Source: Coemansia sp. RSA 922 | Taxonomy: Eukaryota; Kickxellomycota; Kickxellomycetes; Kickxellales; Kickxellaceae | Assembly: GCA_027577415.1 (NCBI GenBank) | Contig: JANBQS010000007.1 | Location: 20,423 to 84,422 of the forward strand | Length of the DNA: 64,000 nt | Direction: 5' to 3' | In this document: positions 49,905 to 59,358 of the stretch, piece by piece | Numbering within the stretch: the stretch's first letter is position 1 | Layout of the letters: each line of letters begins with the position of its first letter | Translations under genes and position numbers: made by a program | The notes under the pieces: model-generated | Seen by the model: the letters and a program-made list of their open reading frames with translations, nothing else | What the model was told of the DNA's origin: nothing | Database searches by the model: none

Positions 49905-51480
49905 ATGCCTGGTACGTATTATTTATAAATCCAGGAGAGACATTTTTTTCTTTCAGGCGTCGTGACAAAGTGCCAAATATGCTGACTAATTATTCTCTAT
50001 GTGTGTGTGTGTAGCGAAGAAGAAAGGAGGAAAAGGACAGAAAATGAGTCTGGGAGACTTTTTGAATGAAGGGCCTTCGAATATGTCTTGGGCTGACGAA
50101 GACTTGGCGCTGCCCTCTGCGCCCATGGCCACCTCTGCCGCGCCAACACGCGCGTCAGTGCTCGATGCTCCTGACCGCAAGGACCTCTCCAGTCGTCGCG
50201 AATACGACATGCCGCAGCGCGAGTCCCGCGCCCCTGTCGATTTCCCTACTGAGCCTCCGTTTACCGCGTACGTGGGTAACTTGTCATACGCTGCTGATGA
50301 GGCTATGCTACGCGAGTTCTTTTCCGGCGTGCAGACAGTGAGACTGGTTCGTGACCGCGAGACCGACAGGCCAAAGGGTTTCGGATATGTTCAGTTTGAG
50401 ACTCTGGACTCGTTGAAGGAGGCTGTTGCCAAGGACGGGAGTGAAATGGGCGGTAGGCAGTTGAGAGTCAATGTGTCTGAGGCTCGCCCTAACCAGGGAG
50501 GAGGTGCGCAGGAGGACCGTACTGGCGGTGCTACTAACTGGCGTCGTGCTGACGCCCTTCCCGTGGAGACTACTAGTCCATTCGAGTCGCGCAGTAGCAG
50601 TGGCTTTGGTCGCAGTGCCAGTGGCTTTGGGAGAACTGCCAGCTCGGGCCGCGAGCCCCGCGAGCCGCGTGAGCCACTGCCTCCATCGGTGGCGGAGAAA
50701 GTATCTGACTGGAGGGTCCACAAAGAACCCGTTGTAGTTGAGGCTCAGTCTCCCCCGCAGACTGCTGCTCCTGCCCCACCGAAGCGCAGTGGGTTTAGCG
50801 ATCGGTTCTCGAGGTCGTCGAGTGGTGCTGGACCTGACTCGGGCGATGAGCCAAAGGTGTGGCGTCGTGAGCGTCGTGACAGCGATAGTGCTACGCCACC
50901 GGCTGTTGAGAGACAGGCATCGGCTCCACGCAGAGAACCGAGAGAACCCCGCGAGTACCACGCTCCTCGCGATCGGTCTGCTAGCCGCGAACCTACTCGT
51001 GCCCCGCGTCAGCCCACTGTCGCTGAGCAGGCCAATACATGGAGAGCTACCCGTGCCCCGCCAGCACCTGCGGCTGCGGCTGCCGAAAAGCCTGTTGAGC
51101 AAGAGGTCGTTGAACCCGAAGCTGCTAAGCCAGAGGTTGTTGAACCCGAGGTTGCTGAACCCGAGGTTGCGGAGCCGGTAGCGCCTGTTGCTGAGCCGGT
51201 AGCGCCTGTTGCGGAGCCTGTTGTCGACGAGGAGGGATGGAGCCAGGTCGAAAAGCCCACTGTTCCTCGCCGTGCGCCAAATGCCCCAGCCACTGGTCGT
51301 GGTGGTGGCCGTAACTTTGACCGTAATCGTAGCGGCAGTGGACGGCACCGCGAAGCATCCGCGGAGACTAATGGTGAGACTGAAAAACGGTCGCCAAGAC
51401 CTTCGGAGAGACGTACTGGCGGTGGCTTTTTTGCTACTCGAGATGCCACTGCTACTGAGTCTGGAAGCTGGCGGCGTTAA
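49905..51480 (+). CDS. TIF3: Translation initiation factor eIF4B-like (two exons, 490 aa)
   Basis: Exon 1 is only 7 nt (49905-49911, ATGCCTG). The intron is 49912-50014, ending in a GTGTGTGTAG tract. Exon 2 is 50015-51480. The spliced start reads MPAKKKGGKGQKMSLGDFLN, the usual eIF4B beginning. A single RRM follows (about 85-165; TAYVGNLSYAADEAML, then PKGFGYVQFE). Then come Arg/Asp/Ser-rich repeats (WRREDRD-like words, REPREPREY), a Val-Glu-Pro-Glu repeat stretch (about 365-400) and a Gly/Arg-rich tail. eIF4B stimulates the eIF4A helicase in the cap-binding complex. Without the exon, a false start inside the GT tract would give MCVCVAKKK. An earlier AG at 49957 would lead to an early stop. 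Confidence 0.85.
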
Positions 51481-51639
51481 ATAATGGATATCGTGAATTA
51501 TTATTTTATTTTTTAAAATGCTGAGCTCCCATCCTTTTTTTTCTTTCATCACTTTTCTATCTTTTTTTTATACTACCCAAAAAAATGTTAAGTTCTATTC
51601 AACAATGTAGAATCAGATTTTTGCTATTATCCATGTCCA

Positions 51640-52003
51640 GTTGTCTCAAGACTTAGACACCCCACACCCCCTTTCCCTACTCCTCTTAGCCAGCGACAAG
51701 GTGCACGTTGGGGGTGCTGTGTCTCTCCGATTACGGAAATGTTTTAAGTCTCGGATTGGAACAAAGAATACAATAAACCACACTGTCAAGAGAATTGTTG
51801 CTTTGAAAGGATGGGAGGGGGAAAAAAGTGAACATCCTTTGTAAGCTACAATTGCTCATCCCTTTTTTTCCTTTGGGAAGAGGACGTAAAAAGGGGGCTT
51901 CCCTCCCAACACCCATTCCATTCCACACATTTTTTTTTCTCCATCCTCTTTATCATTATCTTTTTTTGCTTCTTGTATCAGCACATTTTTTTGACAAGGC
52001 ACT
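51640..52003 (+). promoter_or_regulatory. Conserved upstream cassette of small gene E
   Basis: Homologous to 54640-55036. Shared landmarks: AAGGTGCACGTTGGG with a GGGGGTGCTGTG element (51698-51722), a GATTGGAACAAAGAAT block, AATTGTTGCTTTGAAA, and a TATA-like TAAAAAGG (51887-51894) 117 bp before the ATG, followed by CT-rich leader. Confidence 0.6.
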
Positions 52004-52441
52004 ATGACACCTATTGATATTAGTAATTGGCCATTAAAAACTGAAGCTATGCTTCACTGTTATTTGTCAAGGTTATTTCCTAATGAATCCTACATAGTTA
52101 TATATGCCAATGAGTATAATAATGGATGTCGGTTTTTAAATGCTCTTGCAAAATACGATGCAGGTGTCAAGATGTTTTGCATGTATCAACAGGATAATAA
52201 TATGGCACTTTTCATTAACATTCTATCTTACGGAGATCTCACTGAAATCCTGACAAACGACCAACTCGTAACAGTTAAAGAATATAATAGCAAAGGTGTT
52301 GCTATTCGACTTAGAGAGAGTATGGTGAACGTAATCAGGGCAATTAGTTATGACTTTAATACTAGAGATTTAGAGATTGACTATACTGTCCATTCAATTG
52401 AAGATTGTGATGGTGGTAATGGTTTTTTGAATTTGTTTTAG
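52004..52441 (+). CDS. Small orphan-family protein E, 145 aa
   Basis: Intronless, AT-rich, no signal peptide. It shares SYIVIYANEYNNG with SYIVIYANDITNG of the gene at 55037, then a similar strand/helix alternation, and DLEIDY near the end. Between these anchors the two proteins differ strongly. The pattern looks like an alpha/beta domain of about 120 residues. No known family recognised. Its upstream region is better conserved with that of the second copy than its coding region, as in the 90-residue family. Confidence 0.6.
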   Translation: MTPIDISNWPLKTEAMLHCYLSRLFPNESYIVIYANEYNNGCRFLNALAKYDAGVKMFCMYQQDNNMALFINILSYGDLTEILTNDQLVTVKEYNSKGVAIRLRESMVNVIRAISYDFNTRDLEIDYTVHSIEDCDGGNGFLNLF

Positions 52442-52877
52442 ATCACACCAGAGAACAACTGTACTCTATTGTTCAGGTAAATTAATAGCAAAAAAACAAC
52501 TGTTCATTATATAACCCAACTTTTTTTGGAGCAACTCTATGCCACTACCTTAATAACTGACAAGGAAGGGGAGCAATCGGTTGGAAACAACCCTTTCTTG
52601 ACACCTCGCACCTTTTAAGCAGCTTGTTCAAAGGTGTCCATTATTCTTCTTTTTCTTCCTCCCTCATCAAGGCAAGTTCAAAGGCATCATTTTTTCTTAT
52701 TAACTAGAAAGAATAGTTTTTTTGTAGTTTGAACGACAATAAGAGCTCCATAGTAGAAAGAACTTGACAATAATTCCAAAAAAAAAGTGTAGTTGAATGC
52801 AAAAAAATATACAATTCATTTCTTTTTCCTTATTCTTGTTATTTTTTCTCTTTTATTTCCATTACTCCATTAATACC
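52442..52877. other. Intergenic region before the F-box-like gene
   Basis: AT-rich; T-rich leader before the ATG at 52878. No GGGGTGCT-type element found here. Confidence 0.4.
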
Positions 52878-54548
52878 ATGACACACGTTTCCACTTTTCG
52901 GCAGCTTCCCAAACACATGATAGAAATGATATGTGCATTTGTCATGTGTGGCAGTGCTAATACTATAGGACTGAGCCAAACAGGAGATACATTTGAAACC
53001 CCACATCGTCCAGATCTACTGAACACGCTATGCCCAGAGTGGACAGAGGTTATGCTTGAGCGCTACTTTGGCACAATAGACCTTACACTTGATAAAATTG
53101 CAGCTGGATTTGGCGATTCTCGCCTGTATGCCAAACTAGATGTGCAGATGGACACAGTGCGCCATGTTGTAAAGACAGTGAATATTAACATGCGCTATTG
53201 CGACTTGCTCAGTGGATTTGCTGCACGCACATTGGCGCAGTCTCCATTCTCATCTTTGGCTTTTACTTCAGTGAGGAAAGTACAAATCATATTTGACACA
53301 GCTCCATCTAAATCTACTTTGCCTGAAACCGGGTGTACAATTGATATTCCTAGCTTTTACCGGCAGCTATTGCGATTGTTTCCTCAGATATGTCTTGTGC
53401 GTTTAAACAAGTCGCAGACAGAGAGGACTATGTTATTGTCTACCAATTGCAAATTTGAGCAGGTTGTTACGGATCTATACACAAACTGTGCTGATATAAT
53501 TACTTTTATGGATTGTTTTGTAAAGACAAAAAAGAATGTGGAAGATATACAACCCATGTTGACTACTATGAGTCTAGCTTGTCAATCAGAAGAAGAATGC
53601 TCGTCAGTACTAGTACAGAAATACTCATTTTCACTTGAATCGCTAGCTGTAAGCCCTTGTATTTGCTTTGGCATCAACAATATATTTACAGACAATAAGG
53701 CAATTGCGTACCCAAGACTAAAGAGGTTAATGATTGTCGGAAGAAGTAGTTGTGCAAACTTTAAACAAGTAGAACAAAGCCCTGTGATTATGCTTCCAAG
53801 CTTAACTCATCTGGAACTAATGGAAGATTATATGTTTAAAGATGACGTGCTGTTTAAGAGCACAAGTAGAACATTGGTATCAGTAAGGCTATTGATGCGT
53901 AAAACGCTCTTGGATATTATGAACAAATTCAAAGTGTTTAGTGAGCAATGTTGTCCAAATGCTCGCTACATTGATATTGTAAATTACTCTACCAGAAGTG
54001 CTAATATCGACTCCAAAGCATATCGCACTTTTATTGCACGTGTGTCTCCTAGGATACGGTTTCTGAAAGTAAATGGCAAGTTTATCAGTAGTGAGTTTAT
54101 TCAAACAGCCCTACAGGGACCACGACTTGATAGCATTCAGTACTTGGATATTGGTGGAGTAAATCCGACATTTAGCTTGCTGTGCTTACTAATGAGGTCG
54201 CTGCCACGAATGAGGCAACTCAGGTTGCAAAATATAGCCTTCGAGTCCGAGTTTCATATATTGGACTCAAATGGCCTGCTTAAACACGCAACTGACAAGT
54301 GGAAAGTGTCGAGCAGCAATATACAATACGTAGAAGTGTGCTCCAATGAGGCAAGTCCATATATCGACAGTTTGGCAAAATGTGGCATATTGCTTGCCAT
54401 TTTGTGCCCGAGGTTTACGCGGCTGGGTGTCAATAAAGCCTTTTATATGCGCTACAACCAGGCAATTTCAAATTTAATCAAGGAGGAGCCTTTCTCGGAA
54501 TATGCTGAGCAGATACGTCGTCCTTTGTTTGCAGTTCCATTTTTCTAG
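52878..54548 (+). CDS. F-box-like / LRR-like protein of a lineage-expanded family, 556 aa
   Basis: Start at the ATG at 52878 (MTHVSTFRQLPKHMIEMICAF); the frame upstream reads as a T-rich leader. The first 50 residues have the F-box-like order LPKHMIEMICAFV, a variable loop, then LCPEWTEVMLERYFGTIDL, which in Kickxellomycete proteins reads LPxHVVxxI...LLxVCRNFRxxxYSRYC. The rest shows repeated strand-helix units with leucine-rich spacing (YPRLKRLMIVGR, LPSLTHLELMED, MRQLRLQNIAF), as in LRR-bearing substrate receptors of SCF ubiquitin ligases. Role inferred only. It sits between the two members of the 145-residue family, on the same strand, and is AT-rich like them. Confidence 0.65.
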   Translation: MTHVSTFRQLPKHMIEMICAFVMCGSANTIGLSQTGDTFETPHRPDLLNTLCPEWTEVMLERYFGTIDLTLDKIAAGFGDSRLYAKLDVQMDTVRHVVKTVNINMRYCDLLSGFAARTLAQSPFSSLAFTSVRKVQIIFDTAPSKSTLPETGCTIDIPSFYRQLLRLFPQICLVRLNKSQTERTMLLSTNCKFEQVVTDLYTNCADIITFMDCFVKTKKNVEDIQPMLTTMSLACQSEEECSSVLVQKYSFSLESLAVSPCICFGINNIFTDNKAIAYPRLKRLMIVGRSSCANFKQVEQSPVIMLPSLTHLELMEDYMFKDDVLFKSTSRTLVSVRLLMRKTLLDIMNKFKVFSEQCCPNARYIDIVNYSTRSANIDSKAYRTFIARVSPRIRFLKVNGKFISSEFIQTALQGPRLDSIQYLDIGGVNPTFSLLCLLMRSLPRMRQLRLQNIAFESEFHILDSNGLLKHATDKWKVSSSNIQYVEVCSNEASPYIDSLAKCGILLAILCPRFTRLGVNKAFYMRYNQAISNLIKEEPFSEYAEQIRRPLFAVPFF

Positions 54549-54639
54549 TAGTAAAGTAGTCTTTAACATCAATTTTTTTCTTTTCAGGTTGCCGCTGACA
54601 GGCCTATTGGGTGGTGTTTGGCTTGAGAAACCACTTGGC

Positions 54640-55036
54640 TAAAGTCTCAAGAGTGGACTTCCACCTCCTTTTACACTTCCAGCTAATGAGAAGGTGCACA
54701 TTGGGTGGTGCTGCGGCTCTCCAATCAAGGAAACAGAGCAAAAGTCTCACTTCGATTGGAAAGAATCTAATAAATCATGAAGTCTAGAAAATTGTTTCTT
54801 TGAAATTGCTTTGACAGGATGGTAAAAACACACCTGTTGTAGGAGACAATTCTTTTTTTTTTTTTTCATCCTCCCCACTTTTTTCCTCCCTGCTAGGAGG
54901 ACATAAAAAGGGCTCCCTGCCCAGCACCCACTCCAATCCCCTCTTTTTTATTATTATTTTTCCTCCATCCTCTTCTTCAACATATTTTGCTTCTCATTCC
55001 AGCACCATTTGATTATTAGCAATATTATATACTCCT
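54640..55036 (+). promoter_or_regulatory. Conserved upstream cassette of small gene F
   Basis: Matches 51640-52003: AAGGTGCACATTGGG with GGTGCTGCGG (54691-54714), TTCGATTGGAAAGAAT, AATTGTTTCTTTGAAA, TATA-like TAAAAAGG (54904-54911) 133 bp before the ATG. A further TATTGGGTGGTG copy lies upstream near 54606-54617. Confidence 0.6.
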
Positions 55037-55477
55037 ATGCATATTACTGACCTTAGCCGCGAAGAATTACGCTCTGTTAGCAAGCTTCATGAACATGTTA
55101 TGGAAACATATAAGCCTGATTCATATATAGTTATATATGCAAACGATATTACGAATGGCCGAAAAGTATTTAGTGTTCTTGAAAACATTCAATGCAAATA
55201 TGAGGTATTTTATGTGGAAAAAAATGAGGTGACCTGTGGGATCTTTGTTGAAGTCATTTTTGATGAAAATCAGGAGGTAGTAGACACCGCCTATCATGAT
55301 CTGAACAACTCAAAGCTTATAGCAGTTGTGGATTATGACTGTGAGGGAAATGAAAGAAAACTTAGAAGCACTATGCAGGAGAAACTAATCAAGGCTGAGA
55401 ATATGCCAGAAATTGATGATCTTGAAATAGACTATTGGCCTCATCATAGTGCTGTGAAGGGAAGGAAGAAATGTTAG
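55037..55477 (+). CDS. Small orphan-family protein F, 146 aa
   Basis: Paralogue of the gene at 52004. Shared anchors are SYIVIYANDxxNG (residues about 33-45) and DLEIDY near residue 131. Between them, strands such as KYEVFYVEKNE and GIFVEVIFDENQEVV correspond in position to VKMFCMYQQDN and ALFINILSYGDL. The C-terminus is short and basic (KGRKKC). Intronless, no signal peptide. Function unknown. Confidence 0.6.
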   Translation: MHITDLSREELRSVSKLHEHVMETYKPDSYIVIYANDITNGRKVFSVLENIQCKYEVFYVEKNEVTCGIFVEVIFDENQEVVDTAYHDLNNSKLIAVVDYDCEGNERKLRSTMQEKLIKAENMPEIDDLEIDYWPHHSAVKGRKKC

Positions 55478-56147
55478 AAGACAAATGTCACTAGAGCTGT
55501 TTCTCATTGATCAGAGCAAGGTCTTTTGTCTTAGGGCTTGCCATGTTTGGCTCAAGTCGCAAGATGTATATCCCAGGGAGAATTAAAGACATAGTAGTGT
55601 CTAAGCATGCCAGCCATAGATGCTTCCTAGTGAGAAATAAATTTCAACTTTCCACATAACATTTCTATATGCTACCTCGCTTTGTGGTAACCCAGTGTTA
55701 GGGTTATGAGCCTTAATCGACTCTCGGTTAAAGTTTTGTGGGCACTCTCAGCAATGCCTGAAGCAGTGAAGGTACACAGTAGTCAAGTTTTTATTTAAGG
55801 CTCTATATGGACCAACTCAATATATCGACCATATACTTTATTTATAGCAACATCAGTAGTAAGGGGATTGTCATACCACCAAGAAAAAAATTAAAGAGCA
55901 CACATGACAGTTGATTTTCTGAGATCGGCGCTGTTGATTGTAGTCAAGGAGCTAAAAGAGGAAGGAGAGGCAGTGATATGGTTCCGGGTCAAACTACCCG
56001 GGTCCCGAGAACATCCGGGAGGGAAGAGTCAGCCCCTCATCCCCCCTTTAATTTTTATTATTTTATTTTTTTTCTTTGTGAAAAATTTCAAAAACAAAGG
56101 CAGCTCTTTCTCATTTTATCTCGAATTTTAATTCATATATTTTACTG
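55478..56147. other. Intergenic region
   Basis: About 0.67 kb. AT-rich left part and the Ppz phosphatase promoter on the right, with an inverted-repeat-like ACCCGGG...CCCGGG stretch around 55986-56018. No gene recognised. Confidence 0.35.
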
Positions 56148-58160
56148 ATGGGGAACGCGCCTTCCAAGACTAGTAAGCAGGCGCGTAAGCCGTCGCGAAC
56201 AAGTGGCGACGACAACACTCAACAGGCACAGAAGACACCTACGGAGGCAGCAGTCGATGCCAATCCAAATGCAAATGACGCACATTTAAGCGATAGTCAA
56301 CAAACGCGCACCTCGCGGGCGCCGTTTGAGGGCAAAATTCCCATGCCCAGCAAAGCAGGAAACAAAGCGTCGAATGGGCGCGATGCCAGCACTACGCCCG
56401 GCGGAGGGTCGGTGCATGGGTCGCCATACACGCCGGCGTCGCTGGGGGCGGGGCGGAGCAGCGACTACTTTCCGCTACAAGTGACCAGTACACGCGAGTC
56501 GCGCATGTCGCTGGGCGGGCGCATGCGGGGGCGCACTAAGAAAAAGCGCGAGGGCGGCGAGTCAGCCACAGCCATCGACGAGGGCGGCACTCGGGCGTCG
56601 GCTGGCGGGGGAGGAGGGGCGACGCCAAGGTCGTACTGCGACCTGCCGGGCATGCCAATTCTGACTGGCGGGCCTGGGACGGCGCATGCGGGCGAGCGGC
56701 TGCCGGCGCTGAGGGGCGACCATAACATGGCGCTGACGGAGTACGTGTCGACGCCGAGCGGGGCGGAGTTTGCCATAATCAAGCACGCCGAGAAGCCGAA
56801 GCAGTTCAGCGTCGACGACATGATCTTCCGGCTGCTGGACGCCGGGTTCAGCGGCAAGGTCACGAAGAGCGTGTGCCTGCGCAACTCGGAGATCATCGCG
56901 GTCTGCCACGCGGCGCGCGAGGTGTTCCTGGCGCAGCCGACGCTGCTGCAGCTGGCGGCGCCGGTGAAGATCACGGGCGACATCCACGGGCAGTACACGG
57001 ACCTCCTGCGGCTGTTCGACAAGTGCGGGTACCCGCCGCACTGCAACTACCTGTTCCTGGGCGACTACGTCGACCGCGGCAAGCAGTCGCTGGAGACGAT
57101 GCTGCTGCTGATGTGCTTCAAGATCAAGTACCCCGACAACTTCTTCCTGCTGCGCGGCAACCACGAGTGCGCCAACGTCACGCGCGTGTACGGCTTCTAC
57201 GACGAGTGCAAGCGGCGGTGCAACGTCAAGGTGTGGAAGGCCTTTGTCAACGCCTTCAACGCGCTGCCCGTGGCGGCCGTTGTGGCGTCGAAGATCTTCT
57301 GCGTGCACGGCGGCCTGTCGCCGGACCTGGCGTCCATGGACCAGGTGCGCCAGCTGCCGCGGCCGTGCGACGTGCCCGACCACGGCGTGCTCAACGACCT
57401 GCTGTGGTCCGACCCGTCCGACACGGCCGCCGACTGGGAGGAGAACGAGCGCGGCGTGTCGTACTGCTTCGGCAAGAACGTCATCACCGAGTTCCTGCGC
57501 CGCATGGACTTTGACCTGATCTGCCGCGCGCACATGGTGGTCGAGGACGGCTACGAGTTCTTCCACGGCCGCCAGCTGGTGACCGTCTTCTCGGCCCCCA
57601 ACTACTGCGGCGAGTTCGACAACTCGGGCGCCGTCATGAACGTCAACGAGGAGCTGCTGTGCTCGTTCGAGATCCTCAAGCCGCTGACCGAGAACCTGCA
57701 GAGCTGCATGGCGCGTGTCGAGGCCAACTTCTGGTCCCGCCGCCACCAGGTCGAGGCCATGATGAACGAGGCCATTGCTGCCCAGGCCACAAAGGAGGCG
57801 GACGGCGAGGAGCAGAGTGGGAAGACTGGCGATGACACGACACATGATGCTGGCCTGGAGCCGCGAGCAGAAAAGGACGCTGCTGCTGACACTGTGGCGC
57901 CGACGCAGGCTTCCGGGGCGACGCTGGCGGCGGACATCGACGCTGAGCCCGTGGATGCACAACAAAAAACTCCACAGCGGATAGTCGACAAGTTTGAGCT
58001 TAGCGGAGCACTCCATGGCGACGACGAGGACGATGACGACGAGGACGATGACGACGATGATTCGGCTGAAATGTCCCCAGTCAACTCCGAGACCGTACTC
58101 CATGGTACTCCTCCGCGCGGGTCCAAGCTCAAGCAATTTGTGGAGCAAGGGCGGGTTTAG
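56148..58160 (+). CDS. Ppz-type serine/threonine protein phosphatase, 670 aa
   Basis: The start [11 protein letters not shown] has the N-myristoylation Gly and Ser/Lys pattern of Ppz1/Ppz2. A disordered Ser/Gly-rich N-terminal half (to about 210) follows, then a PP1-like catalytic domain with metal-site motifs GDIHGQY (about 277), GDYVDRG (about 305), [20 protein letters not shown] (about 336), HGGLSPDL and [11 protein letters not shown]. An added C-terminal region is acidic and ends in a poly-Asp/Glu tract. Ppz phosphatases control cation homeostasis and cell-wall integrity in yeasts. The catalytic part is extremely GC-rich at third codon positions compared with its neighbours, which creates long antisense and frame-shifted ORFs. 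Intronless. Confidence 0.93.
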   Translation: MGNAPSKTSKQARKPSRTSGDDNTQQAQKTPTEAAVDANPNANDAHLSDSQQTRTSRAPFEGKIPMPSKAGNKASNGRDASTTPGGGSVHGSPYTPASLGAGRSSDYFPLQVTSTRESRMSLGGRMRGRTKKKREGGESATAIDEGGTRASAGGGGGATPRSYCDLPGMPILTGGPGTAHAGERLPALRGDHNMALTEYVSTPSGAEFAIIKHAEKPKQFSVDDMIFRLLDAGFSGKVTKSVCLRNSEIIAVCHAAREVFLAQPTLLQLAAPVKITGDIHGQYTDLLRLFDKCGYPPHCNYLFLGDYVDRGKQSLETMLLLMCFKIKYPDNFFLLRGNHECANVTRVYGFYDECKRRCNVKVWKAFVNAFNALPVAAVVASKIFCVHGGLSPDLASMDQVRQLPRPCDVPDHGVLNDLLWSDPSDTAADWEENERGVSYCFGKNVITEFLRRMDFDLICRAHMVVEDGYEFFHGRQLVTVFSAPNYCGEFDNSGAVMNVNEELLCSFEILKPLTENLQSCMARVEANFWSRRHQVEAMMNEAIAAQATKEADGEEQSGKTGDDTTHDAGLEPRAEKDAAADTVAPTQASGATLAADIDAEPVDAQQKTPQRIVDKFELSGALHGDDEDDDDEDDDDDDSAEMSPVNSETVLHGTPPRGSKLKQFVEQGRV

Positions 58161-58227
58161 ATATTATTTCCTTCTTTCTTTTTTCTATCCTTCATTCATT
58201 TTCTTAATATCATTCATTAAAAATATT

Positions 58228-59082
58228 TTACTTTGCCATAGTGGCGAGTGCAGAGTCAAAGCGAGCACTGGCTTGTTCGAGGTCAGCGATAAACGGGTGC
58301 TTGGGTGCAACGTGCGCAAGCTGGCTGAGATAGCGGGCACGGACCTCTGGAGACTGAGCGGTCAGCGAAGCGCAGACAACGAGGTTAGCCAAAGTATCAG
58401 GGTCATTCGGGTCCTTCTCCAGGGCGCTCTGCAAGTGAGCCTGTGCTTCTTCGTACTGGCCCAAATGGAGTTTGACTACAGCCAGCGAGCAGAAAAGGCG
58501 GGCAGTAGAGACGGCTGAGGCCTGAGCCAGCTCCACAAACACATAATAAGCCTCATTATACTTGAGCCCGCCCTGAGCCAGCGCAGTCCACGCCTCCGCG
58601 AGCTGAGCAATAGGCGCGTCTTCAGCCCACTGACGCTGACGAGCAACGAGCTTTTGGGCCAAATCCAACCGGCCAATTTTGAGATAAATAGCCACCATTA
58701 GCAATGTGCATTCTAAGTTGCGCGGGTGCATATCGAGCATACGTAGTGCATCGTCTGTCTGCTCTGCTGACGATAGAGTTTGCGCGGTGATTGCTACAAA
58801 AGTCGGGTTCTGCAAATTGGCTGGGTCAATTGTCAAATCTACTGGTCCTTTGAGTGCTAGATTGCGGATTGCTTGGAGTACGGCGTTGGGTGTCGTCGCT
58901 GGAATTTCACTGAGTACTAATGCCTGGTTGCCTTGGCCTAGGTAGGCGCGGTACTGGAGTGACTGGCGTTCGGTCGCATCTACTGTACGCGGTAACGTGG
59001 CGAGATTGGAAAGTGCCTGTGGGTAGGCTCCTAGGTACAGTAGATTGCGGGCGGTGTAAAAGTCGTCTACGATATCTGACAT
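58228..59082 (-). CDS. SEC28: Coatomer epsilon subunit (epsilon-COP), 284 aa
   Basis: Part of the COPI coat for Golgi-to-ER transport. The first residues (DIVDDFYTARNLLYLGAYPQALSNL) match epsilon-COP, and the rest is a TPR-like alpha-solenoid (LFCSLAVVKLHLGQYEEAQAHLQSAL, then DPNDPDTLANLVVCA). Length is normal for the family. Convergent with the Ppz gene (67 bp apart at the 3' ends) and divergent from the 7TM gene (276 bp). Intronless. Confidence 0.92.
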   Translation of the reverse strand: MSDIVDDFYTARNLLYLGAYPQALSNLATLPRTVDATERQSLQYRAYLGQGNQALVLSEIPATTPNAVLQAIRNLALKGPVDLTIDPANLQNPTFVAITAQTLSSAEQTDDALRMLDMHPRNLECTLLMVAIYLKIGRLDLAQKLVARQRQWAEDAPIAQLAEAWTALAQGGLKYNEAYYVFVELAQASAVSTARLFCSLAVVKLHLGQYEEAQAHLQSALEKDPNDPDTLANLVVCASLTAQSPEVRARYLSQLAHVAPKHPFIADLEQASARFDSALATMAK

Positions 59083-59358
59083 GATAAATATTATTTTTTG
59101 TTGGAAATTACTAAGAGATGAACGAAAAATAAAGAAAAGAAAAGTCTGTTTGGAAATCTGTATTTTAAAAAAAGCGAGTCGGTTGTGAGCTGATGAGCCG
59201 GGTATGACGTCGAAAGGTTTATAACGGTTATTTTGACAAACGTTACCAAAAAAGTAACGGGGGACGCGTCAAAAAAAAAAAACGAAATAATACAGTTGCC
59301 CAGTTTTCTTTTTCCCTTTTCATTATTATCCACACACACTCATTTTTTTTTTTTCGTG

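Noticed and set aside
50308..51552. 414-codon minus frame over eIF4B
   Set aside because: Antisense shadow of the repetitive Arg/Ser/Pro-rich region.
56562..58148. 528-codon antisense frame over the phosphatase gene, and a 213-codon plus frame at 56873-57514
   Set aside because: Both are by-products of the high third-position GC of the phosphatase CDS; translations are Arg/Ala/Val/His-biased without recognisable domains.
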